NCBI GenBank assembly: GCA_003156235.1 | Contig: PMGP01000292.1 | Span: forward strand, 1 to 12,030 | Direction of reading: 5' to 3' | Origin: Acidobacteriaceae bacterium | Lineage (GTDB): Bacteria; Acidobacteriota; Terriglobia; Terriglobales; Acidobacteriaceae | DNA: 12,030 nucleotides | Shown: piece by piece, positions 1 to 5,740 of the stretch | Numbering within the stretch: position 1 is the stretch's first letter | Layout: every line of letters begins with the position of its first letter | Notes under the pieces: generated by a model | What the model saw: the letters and a program-made list of their open reading frames with translations, nothing else | Told to the model about the DNA's origin: nothing | Database searches by the model: none | Translations under genes and position numbers: made by a program

Positions 1-539
1 CCGAAGCGGGCCACCTCGGCGGCCAGTCCCAGCGCAAAGAAGCGGTCGAAGGCCTTGGTGGCCGCGTAGGTAGTGAGGTACGGCACGGGCTGAAAGCTGG
101 CTGTCGAGGCCAACATCAGCACCCATCCGCGACGCCGCTCCACCATGCGTGGAACAAACAGCCGGGTCAGCCGCACCATGGCCTCGCAGTTGACGCGCAC
201 TTGACCCAGCTCCTGCTCGACGGGGCTTGTGCAGAACGCGCCATATTGGCCGAGGCCGGCGTTGTTGATAAGAACGTCGACGGGAAGGCCCGCACCTTCG
301 GTAGCGTCATAAATTTTCTGCGGCGCGGCGGGATCGTTCAGGTCCGCCGTGACAATGCGAACCTCTGTTCCTTTGGCCGTGAGTTCCGCAGCCAGCTTCT
401 CCAGCCGGTCAAGCCGCCGCGCAGTGAGGATAAGTTTGGCTCCGTGCTTGGCCAGCTCCCGCGCCAGCGACGCGCCAATTCCCGAGCTGGCCCCGGTCAC
501 CAGCGCCCATTTGCCGTTGAAATTCTGTGTGTTTGCCAT
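1..539 (-). CDS. Short-chain dehydrogenase/reductase (SDR), C-terminus beyond the left edge
   Basis: NAD(P)-dependent oxidoreductase of the classical SDR family; the substrate cannot be told. The ATG is at 539-537 and 179 residues are readable before the window ends. The Rossmann nucleotide-binding motif TGASSGIG is at residues 15-22. ARR at 40-42 after the second beta strand suggests NADP(H) preference. D66 precedes the adenine pocket, and NNAG is at 92-95. The catalytic set is complete: N117, S145, Y158 and K162 (in YAATK). Family members are usually about 250-270 residues, so roughly 80 are missing. No Shine-Dalgarno sequence precedes the ATG, but a TATCAT hexamer ends 9 nt upstream, so the message may be leaderless. 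The gene points away from the antitoxin gene at 685 and has no evident functional link to its neighbours. The family call is firm; the specific function is open. Confidence 0.93.
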   Translation of the reverse strand, partial: MANTQNFNGKWALVTGASSGIGASLARELAKHGAKLILTARRLDRLEKLAAELTAKGTEVRIVTADLNDPAAPQKIYDATEGAGLPVDVLINNAGLGQYGAFCTSPVEQELGQVRVNCEAMVRLTRLFVPRMVERRRGWVLMLASTASFQPVPYLTTYAATKAFDRFFALGLAAEVARF

Positions 540-548
540 AGTGGGTCT

Positions 549-579
549 ATGATAACGAATCAGGGTATCGTGTTGTGAA
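549..579 (-). promoter_or_regulatory. Possible promoter of the SDR gene, giving a leaderless message
   Basis: On the minus strand, TTCACA (574-579) and TATCAT (549-554) resemble -35 and -10 boxes. The 19-bp spacer is longer than the optimal 17. The -10 box ends 9 nt before the ATG, so transcription would start within a few bases of the start codon. This agrees with the absent Shine-Dalgarno sequence. It is an inference from hexamer matches only. Confidence 0.25.
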
Positions 580-598
580 CCGGACTTCATTTTGGCAA

Positions 599-658
599 TC
601 AATTTGTAGAATGGGAGTCGGAAGCCGCTGCAATCGGCAGAATCATCAGCGCGCGCAT
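599..658 (-). other. Possible 19-codon leader or gene remnant with a strong Shine-Dalgarno sequence
   Basis: On the minus strand AAGGAGG (664-670) lies 5 nt before an ATG at 658-656. The reading frame runs 19 codons to a TGA at 601-599 and encodes MRALMILPIAAASDSHSTN. The first dozen residues are hydrophobic after one arginine, like the start of a signal peptide or membrane protein. It could be a leader peptide, the stump of a decayed gene, or chance. It lies antisense to the 5' leader of the antitoxin gene and 60 bp upstream of the SDR start. I would not call it a gene on this evidence alone. Confidence 0.2.
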
Positions 659-684
659 CACAACCTCCTTCGAGAGGCGAGCCT

Positions 685-978
685 ATGAAGATGGAGAATT
701 CTAGCAAGCTCAGTCACGAGCAGTTCGCACGGCTGGAACGGCTGGCAGCCCTGCCGGACGAGGCAATCGACACCTCCGACATTCCCGAGGTCCGTGACTG
801 GACCGGCGCCAAGCGCGGGCTCTTCTACACCGGCCCCGGCGACAAAGTGGCGATTGGCGTTGATTCGGAAGTCGTAGCGTGGTTTCGCTCCCATTCACCC
901 GCTGGGGAAGAATACGAGAAACGCATCAACCATGTCCTTTCAGAACACATCACTGAGGAGACACGAAAAGCAAGCTAG
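685..978 (+). CDS. BrnA-family antitoxin, without an adjacent BrnT toxin
   Basis: A 97-residue protein that matches the BrnA antitoxin pattern (type II toxin-antitoxin). Such proteins bind the RelE-fold ribonuclease BrnT and repress their own operon through a ribbon-helix-helix-like domain. Visible hallmarks are IDTSDIPEV at residues 28-36, DWTGAKRGLFY at 38-48, the beta strand and helix VAIGVDSEVVAWFRS at 55-69, and the terminal helix YEKRINHVL at 77-85. The start is well set: GAGAGG (672-677) sits 7 nt before the ATG. A second in-frame ATG at 691 is less well spaced. In the usual operon brnT lies immediately upstream; here the upstream bases 540-684 hold no toxin-like frame and the next gene leftward is an unrelated SDR. 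It is therefore a solitary antitoxin-like regulator or a remnant. Its TAG overlaps the stop codon of the convergent M3 peptidase gene. Confidence 0.82.
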   Translation: MKMENSSKLSHEQFARLERLAALPDEAIDTSDIPEVRDWTGAKRGLFYTGPGDKVAIGVDSEVVAWFRSHSPAGEEYEKRINHVLSEHITEETRKAS

Positions 979-3104
979 GAACGTCGGGGTCTTTCTTCTT
1001 TTCCCATTCTCTTCATTACTTCCTCAAGAGGAATCGTCTTGACGCGGCCAGAGTGAATCTCGGCCAACCGCTCTTCGGCAATACGGATATCCTCAAGATC
1101 GTCCAGCAATTCGCCATCAAACTCCTCGTTCAGCCAGTTGGAAAACGCTGAAAACTCCTCATCGCGGCCCAGGAAGTCGCGCACCATCTGGCGGCCCGGC
1201 TTTGACCCGCCTTGTTCGAGCACCAATTTGCGATAACGGCTACCGGCATCGCAGCCCAGCAGGTCGGCGGGATCGAACTGGGCAAAAAAGTCCAGCGCGA
1301 TCACCTTATCAAAAGCATAGGTATAGTAGTTCGACGAGTAGCCGGTCAGATGGCCAAAGCTCGCGTACATGCGGTTGCCTTCCAGCCACGTCCAGGGTTG
1401 CAGGCTCTGATAGAGCTGCCGGGTGGTGAGGTCCAGGTCCAGGCCCGCCGGGTTCTGGTCGTGCAGGTCCAGCGAGAGCGTGGTGTAAAAAAGCTGCGAA
1501 CGAACCCAATCTGCGCGTCCGAAGGCTCCGGCCAGCTTCATTTTTTTGATGGTCTCGGAAGGGAGCGTTTCGCCGGTCTGATAGTGTTTCGCAAAGGCAT
1601 GAAGCAGCTTCTCGTCGCGGAAAAACTCTTCCAGCATCTGCGAGGGCACCTCGATGAAATCGCCCTCGGTGGCAAATCCGCTGATGCCCGCCCACTCCGT
1701 GTGTCCGCCCAGGATGGCGTGCATAAGGTGGCCGAACTCGTGAAAGAAAGTGACCACATCGTTGTATTGGAGCAGGCCGGGATCGTTGCCGTTACCGCAG
1801 GGGAAGTTGCAGATGAGCGCGGCCTCGGGCAGAGCGCGCCCGCGCACGCCGGTGACCACTGGCGAGGCGGAAAACCACTTGTCCTTGCCCTCGCGGGGAT
1901 GCATGTCGAGATAAAAGCGGCCCACAATCCGTCCGCGGTCGTTGACCTCGAAGACTGAAACCTCCGGATGCCACGCCGGCGCGGTCGTGCGGCGGAACTC
2001 AATCTTGAACAAGCGCGCCGCCGTCTCCAGCACGCCGGCCTCCACCTGTGCGTAGGGAAAGTAAGGGCGCACGGACTGCGAATCGAAGTCGAAGGCGGAG
2101 CGGCGAAACTGCTCATACCAGTAGCCCCGGCTGGCGATGTCGATGGCCATCAGCTCCGGCTGGCGTTGGCGTGTGAAATTGAGAATCAATTCGTGCTCGC
2201 GGCGCGCGCCCTCCAGGCTGGCCTCGTTGAGCTTGGCCAGAAACGCGCGTGCATTGGCCGCCGAGGCCATCATCTGGTCGGCTGTGGCCAGATCGGCCCA
2301 ACTGCGAAAGCCGAGTATGCCGGCAATCTCCTGGCGCGTGGTCAGCAATTGCTCCAGAATCGTTTTGTTGGCCGGATAGGCGCGGGTGTTGTAGGCAAAA
2401 AACATCCGCTCGCGCAGAGCGGCGTTCGCGGCGAAGGTCATCACCGGCTGCATGTCGGGCGGGTCGGTCGAGAGCGTGACGCGGCCGTCGGCGTCTGCCG
2501 GATGGCGCGCAAGATAGTCGGCGGGCAGGCCGTCGAGTTCAGCCACGATGGCCTCGATAGTCTTCGCGCCCTCCTGAATATTGCGGCTGAATGTGAGCGA
2601 GAGCTGCGTAGCCTTGTCGTGCAAGGCTTGCAGGCGGTCGCGCGTGGCTTGGTCCTTGTCTACGCCGGCTAGCCGGTAGCTGAGCAGCGTCCGCTCAACG
2701 TAATGCTTTGTAGCCGCGCTCGAATTGCCCAGATCGATGGCCGCGAGAGCCTCATAGACGGCTCGATTCAGGCTGAGGGCGCTGGCAGCCTGCGCCACCC
2801 GCTGCGCTTCCAACTGCGCCTGATCGCGCACCGCCTTATCGGCAGCCACGGAGTTCAGTATGCCGGCCTGCGAGCCGGCCAGGCTGAGCTGTTCGATGGC
2901 CTCGTCGTAAAGGCGTAGCGAATTCTCCGGCGTGCGCACGCCCTCAACGGCGAGCAGCGCGGCCAACGCCGCCTCATGCGCCGCAAGGCGCGCGCCAACC
3001 CATGCGGAAAGCGCCTCGGCGGAATCAGCCCCGGCCGCCTCCCAGGCGTGAAGGTCTTCAGTTGCGGCGCCACTGCGCTCTTGATTGAAATTGCCATAAT
3101 GCAT
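975..3104 (-). CDS. M3-family zinc oligopeptidase (thimet/oligopeptidase A type)
   Basis: Zinc metallopeptidase that cuts short peptides, most likely in the cytoplasm, since no signal peptide is seen. Residue numbers count from the ATG at 3104. The zinc site HEFGH is at 455-459, embedded in FFHEFGHLMH. The third ligand is expected to be E485 in DFIEVPSQ, matching the DFVE(A/L)PSQ block of the family. The conserved C-terminal tyrosine-rich stretch GHLTGYSSNYYTY, which lines the substrate site in M3 enzymes, is also present. The length of 709 residues agrees with the usual 650-720. The frame is open to a GTG at 3143, which has no Shine-Dalgarno sequence; the ATG at 3104 has AAGG 7 nt upstream and is preferred. 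The stop codon TAG (977-975) overlaps the stop of the antitoxin gene on the other strand. The gene follows the PEP-CTERM gene on the same strand after about 95 bp. The family is certain; the physiological substrate is unknown. Confidence 0.95.
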   Translation of the reverse strand: MHYGNFNQERSGAATEDLHAWEAAGADSAEALSAWVGARLAAHEAALAALLAVEGVRTPENSLRLYDEAIEQLSLAGSQAGILNSVAADKAVRDQAQLEAQRVAQAASALSLNRAVYEALAAIDLGNSSAATKHYVERTLLSYRLAGVDKDQATRDRLQALHDKATQLSLTFSRNIQEGAKTIEAIVAELDGLPADYLARHPADADGRVTLSTDPPDMQPVMTFAANAALRERMFFAYNTRAYPANKTILEQLLTTRQEIAGILGFRSWADLATADQMMASAANARAFLAKLNEASLEGARREHELILNFTRQRQPELMAIDIASRGYWYEQFRRSAFDFDSQSVRPYFPYAQVEAGVLETAARLFKIEFRRTTAPAWHPEVSVFEVNDRGRIVGRFYLDMHPREGKDKWFSASPVVTGVRGRALPEAALICNFPCGNGNDPGLLQYNDVVTFFHEFGHLMHAILGGHTEWAGISGFATEGDFIEVPSQMLEEFFRDEKLLHAFAKHYQTGETLPSETIKKMKLAGAFGRADWVRSQLFYTTLSLDLHDQNPAGLDLDLTTRQLYQSLQPWTWLEGNRMYASFGHLTGYSSNYYTYAFDKVIALDFFAQFDPADLLGCDAGSRYRKLVLEQGGSKPGRQMVRDFLGRDEEFSAFSNWLNEEFDGELLDDLEDIRIAEERLAEIHSGRVKTIPLEEVMKRMGKEERPRRS

Positions 3105-3111
3105 GTGCTGA

Positions 3112-3115
3112 CCTT
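3112..3115 (-). promoter_or_regulatory. Ribosome binding site that sets the M3 peptidase start
   Basis: AAGG lies 7 nt before the ATG at 3104. The alternative GTG 13 codons upstream, at 3143, has no purine-rich element in front of it. Confidence 0.5.
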
Positions 3116-3199
3116 GTTGAGTATCGAATTGCGGTGCAAGCACCCAGAAAGACTAGTCAGACCTGGAGCCTCTCGACCCGGCCAAGCGAGAGAAACCTG

Positions 3200-3853
3200 T
3201 TACATCCTCTTGCGGGCCAGCCGCCTGCGAAGCGCTCCCGCGGCAAGGCCGGCGCAGAGCAGGGTCAAAGTAGCAGGCTCAGGAGTTGGAGCGGTATAGA
3301 CTTCCATATCGCCAGCGTCAATATAGGTATCGAAATCTATGAGCATCGTATCGCCGAGCATATTGGTAGCCGGATTGGTTCCGCTAGATGATGGATAGAG
3401 CTCCTCCAGTGCGGTCCACTCCGCCACATTGTCAGACGTCACCGTAAACAACTCGCCGTATTCGATGTTGGCTTGATTGACGTAAGAGCCTGAAACGTAA
3501 GAACCCGTCAAGTAGGTGACCGTTGGGTCGGAAGATTTGCCGTAATCCAGGGCGGATTGCCCGGTAATGGTAAACCCGGACGCATTCGCAGTAAAGTTCA
3601 GATCCGGACGCACACTACACACGCCGGAACTGGGGTAGCAAGGAGTGCCTGCGAGATCCTCAATCACTATTACATCGCCGTATGTCGTATTGTCAGTGAA
3701 GGTCAGGTTGGTCCCGTTGAAAGCGTAACCGAGTCCTGGACCGGATACTTCGATGTCGGGCGAGGGCGGCGTGAACGGGTAAGGGTCGGCAAAAGCTGCC
3801 GAGGGAAGCGACAACAAGCAGATTGTGAGAACACTTGCGGAAATGCGGGACAT
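3200..3853 (-). CDS. PEP-CTERM sorting-domain protein, secreted
   Basis: A 217-residue exported protein of unknown function. An N-terminal signal peptide (hydrophobic core about residues 6-20, likely cleavage AFA|D at 22/23) is followed by a Ser/Thr/Gly/Tyr-rich, probably beta-rich body with one cysteine pair (PCYPSSGVC). The C-terminus is a complete PEP-CTERM signal: PEP at 191-193, a hydrophobic helix to about 208, then RRR at 209-211 and a basic tail. Such tails are recognised by an exosortase, removed in transit, and associated with exopolysaccharide-producing envelopes. The body contains the near repeat GSYVSGSYV. The start at 3853 is chosen because AAAGGA lies 5 nt upstream; the frame extends to another ATG at 3874 that lacks a comparable site. 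The body matches no domain I recognise. No exosortase or polysaccharide gene is nearby. Confidence 0.88.
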   Translation of the reverse strand: MSRISASVLTICLLSLPSAAFADPYPFTPPSPDIEVSGPGLGYAFNGTNLTFTDNTTYGDVIVIEDLAGTPCYPSSGVCSVRPDLNFTANASGFTITGQSALDYGKSSDPTVTYLTGSYVSGSYVNQANIEYGELFTVTSDNVAEWTALEELYPSSSGTNPATNMLGDTMLIDFDTYIDAGDMEVYTAPTPEPATLTLLCAGLAAGALRRRLARKRM

Positions 3854-3858
3854 AGAAT

Positions 3859-3864
3859 TCCTTT
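3859..3864 (-). promoter_or_regulatory. Ribosome binding site that sets the PEP-CTERM start
   Basis: AAAGGA on the minus strand is 5 nt before the ATG at 3853-3851. The upstream ATG at 3874 has no such element, so the shorter protein with a cleaner signal peptide is preferred. Confidence 0.7.
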
Positions 3865-4160
3865 CTGAATCCATTGAGATCGCCAGGAAACAGCGACTTC
3901 TTCCGATGTTACGATCATTGGATCACCAAAGCATCAATCCTGTCATCAATAATTAATATGAGGTCAGCGCATAATAATGTGCAATTGTGAGCATGTTCTT
4001 GCGGGGAAATTCCACTTTATTGTTCCTTGCCGAAGCTTCATCCGGGTGAAAGAGGCCGGCTAAAGGTCGAAAGGAACTGTGGTCGAAGACCGGCATACAC
4101 CGGTTTAGAATGCAGTGGAACGTAAATGAATCCTTGCGTCTGTCCACTTCCACATAGATC
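3865..4160. other. Intergenic stretch between the MFS and PEP-CTERM genes
   Basis: About 300 bp without a convincing gene. It is A/T-rich around 3940-3985, where the promoter of the PEP-CTERM gene would be expected, but no clean -35/-10 pair stands out. A weak hairpin (ACCGG 4089-4093 with CCGGT 4100-4104, 6-nt loop) lies about 60 bp past the MFS stop codon. It has no T-run and is not a convincing terminator. Short frames crossing the region lack start signals and family features. Confidence 0.5.
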
Positions 4161-5444
4161 TCAGAATTCCGTAGCAGGTCCGCCGAAGCCGGGAAGCGAA
4201 GTACTGCGCACCACTTTCAGTTCTCGTGAAATCTCGCCTGCTACCCGAATGGAAAACAACTGCAACAGCGCAACCACCGGCAAGGCATATTTGAGTGCCG
4301 CGACTCCAGACCACCAGTGGGCAATAGCCAAGAACAAGACGCAGCCCAGGCAACGTCCTGTAAAGAGTGCGATCTCATGATTGAAAAGGTAGGCATATTC
4401 ATTCCGTCCCTCCATGCGCGAGACCACATCCACTATCTGGAACTCAATCGGATTATAGGCAAGATCCAGCAGCGGTTTGGCCAGCGCAAGGCACCCTATA
4501 AAAATCAGCACGCCCACAGCGTTAAAAAATAATGTATTACTGACGGCGCCCACAAGAAACAACACCAGTCCGGCGGCAAAGACGATCCTGCGATGGTAAG
4601 GTACTGTGATTCGCCCAACAGCATACAGGAGACAGGCGGAGAAAACGCCGCCGACAGCCTGCGTTGCGCCCAGTGTTCCCTCTTGGCCGACCAGCAGCAG
4701 GATGAGCATGGCCGGCGCCGTAAGGATGTATCCCTGGGCCAGGCCTTTGAGCACGGCCAACTCGAGCATTCGCCTCCACAATGCATGAAACCGGAAGAAG
4801 ACGAAGTGGGTACGGCCTGGATTGCGGAAGCTGCCCCTTTCGAGCAGAACGGCGGATAAAACGGAGAGGCCAAGGACGGCCATCGCGATGATGCGATACG
4901 CGCGGTTGGCGGTTCCACCCAGCCAGCCGTAGAGAGTGGAGCCGCTGATGAACCAGCCGATCAGCGCCGGAACTACGACAGCCGCCAAAGTGGCAAAGAA
5001 CAGCTCGACCCCATAGTAGTAGTTGCGGTTGTCATCGTTGGTGGTGGCCAGCGCCAGGAATCCGCGGTTGGCCCAGAAGAGGCCGGTGGCCAGGCCCATG
5101 GCCAGACCCGAGGTCGCGATGCCCATGGGCGTCAAGACGCCCGATCGCATCAACAGCATCATCGCCACCCCAGACAGCAGCATCCCGGCGGCGTACAAAT
5201 GCTTCGCTGCGACGCGACCCAGCAGGATGCCGTTCAGATAGAACGCCACGGGCGTGGCCGCGTAAACCGCCAGCTGATAGGTGACGACCCTGGCGACAGC
5301 GTGAGAATTCCGCATGACGTAGGCCGCCACGAAAACATCGATCACCGGCAGCACCAGGGCATAGATCATGTTGGACACGATCAATACCCGCATGGAGCGC
5401 GGGCAACCAAGGAAGACTTCAAACTCCTTGCGCAGACAGTTCAT
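4161..5444 (-). CDS. MFS transporter, probable sugar or oligosaccharide permease
   Basis: A 427-residue inner-membrane protein with about 12 hydrophobic segments. The first pairs are near residues 19-41, 53-72, 82-99 and 106-124. A hydrophilic central region at about 201-225 precedes the second half, and hydrophobic stretches continue to about 399. The loop after the fourth helix reads GLFWANRGFLALATTNDDNRNYYYGVE, a conserved-looking segment with an NR/DNRN/YYYG pattern. The ATG at 5444 is fixed by GGAGG 7 nt upstream; the open frame runs on to 5720, but that extension is not hydrophobic and has no start signal. The gene is divergent from the TonB-dependent receptor gene, and its start lies about 200 bp from the LacI-type operator candidate. 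The context suggests uptake of the saccharides that the receptor and hydrolase handle. The MFS call is reasonably firm; the substrate is inferred from context only. Confidence 0.85.
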   Translation of the reverse strand: MNCLRKEFEVFLGCPRSMRVLIVSNMIYALVLPVIDVFVAAYVMRNSHAVARVVTYQLAVYAATPVAFYLNGILLGRVAAKHLYAAGMLLSGVAMMLLMRSGVLTPMGIATSGLAMGLATGLFWANRGFLALATTNDDNRNYYYGVELFFATLAAVVVPALIGWFISGSTLYGWLGGTANRAYRIIAMAVLGLSVLSAVLLERGSFRNPGRTHFVFFRFHALWRRMLELAVLKGLAQGYILTAPAMLILLLVGQEGTLGATQAVGGVFSACLLYAVGRITVPYHRRIVFAAGLVLFLVGAVSNTLFFNAVGVLIFIGCLALAKPLLDLAYNPIEFQIVDVVSRMEGRNEYAYLFNHEIALFTGRCLGCVLFLAIAHWWSGVAALKYALPVVALLQLFSIRVAGEISRELKVVRSTSLPGFGGPATEF

Positions 5445-5451
5445 GGCTTGG

Positions 5452-5456
5452 CCTCC
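5452..5456 (-). promoter_or_regulatory. Ribosome binding site that sets the MFS start
   Basis: A perfect GGAGG on the minus strand lies 7 nt before the ATG at 5444-5442. It excludes the 92-residue upstream extension of the open frame. Confidence 0.8.
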
Positions 5457-5570
5457 GGCGTGGCGGGACAGCAAATGCCTCCCAATTGCTCCTCGAAGTG
5501 CGCGCATTCCTTGTGGTGTGGGCAAAAGTCCATCAGAATCAATATATAGCGGCTTCCCACCCGAAAGTGC

Positions 5571-5585
5571 CCGGCAATCTGCCGG
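5571..5585. repeat. Inverted repeat CCGGCA-ATC-TGCCGG upstream of the receptor promoter
   Basis: A perfect 6-bp dyad with a 3-nt centre, 18 bp upstream of the -35 box of the receptor gene. A related dyad, CGGCA-C-TGCCG, lies at 5678-5688 on the other side of the promoter. The centres are 105 bp apart. They could be protein-binding half-site pairs or RNA hairpins, and neither is followed by a T-run on the sense of an adjacent gene. Function is unproven. Confidence 0.4.
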
Positions 5586-5603
5586 ACCCCTAAAAAAAGA
5601 TAG

Positions 5604-5633
5604 TTGACAGGGAAATCCTGGTGGTGGTATCAA
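5604..5633 (+). promoter_or_regulatory. Sigma70-like promoter of the TonB-dependent receptor gene
   Basis: A consensus -35 box TTGACA (5604-5609) is followed by an 18-bp spacer and a -10 box TATCAA (5628-5633, 4 of 6 consensus bases). Transcription would begin near 5640, leaving a leader of about 100 nt before the ATG at 5741. The operator candidate directly follows, over the start point. Confidence 0.6.
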
Positions 5634-5641
5634 TAATCCGT

Positions 5642-5659
5642 TGCGCAATCGATTGTGCA
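5642..5659. promoter_or_regulatory. Candidate LacI-family operator
   Basis: TGCGCAATCGATTGTGCA is an 18-bp palindrome with a single mismatched pair (third G of the left arm against T on the right) and CG at its centre. LacI-family proteins with an ARSL hinge, as encoded at 9413-10474, typically bind such CG-centred palindromes. The site begins about 8 bp past the -10 box, where a bound protein would block initiation. The pairing of site and regulator is an inference from motif type and proximity. No second copy was found by eye near the MFS, lacI-type or hydrolase starts. Confidence 0.6.
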
Positions 5660-5740
5660 CGTTCGGTATTGACCAGACGGCACTGCCGAAAAAGCGAAAT
5701 ATTTCAATGGACAGCCGCAACCGGTTCTTAGGAGACCAAG

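Noticed and set aside
201..578. Plus-strand frame across the SDR region
   Set aside because: The minus strand encodes a complete set of SDR motifs here (TGASSGIG, NNAG, YAATK), so the plus frame is a shadow.
1212..1958. Long plus-strand frame (248 codons) antisense to the M3 peptidase gene, and a similar one at 1968-2672
   Set aside because: Both lie fully inside a clear M3 peptidase gene, show no recognisable domain, and look like shadow frames caused by codon bias.
3170..3192. CTCTCG/CGAGAG hairpin between the PEP-CTERM stop and the M3 peptidase gene
   Set aside because: It has a 6-bp stem with an 11-nt loop and no following T-run, so it does not support a terminator call.
3983..3992. AATTGTGAGC, identical to a half-site of the E. 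coli lac operator
   Set aside because: The matching second arm is absent, the genome is very unlikely to use that exact operator, and a single 10-mer is weak evidence.
4089..4104. ACCGG/CCGGT hairpin downstream of the MFS gene
   Set aside because: It has only 5 bp and no T-run on the relevant strand; chance is as likely.
5445..5720. N-terminal extension of the MFS reading frame by 92 codons
   Set aside because: The extension is not membrane-like and has no start signal. GGAGG placed 7 nt before the ATG at 5444 fits a normal MFS N-terminus, and the stretch overlaps the receptor promoter and operator.
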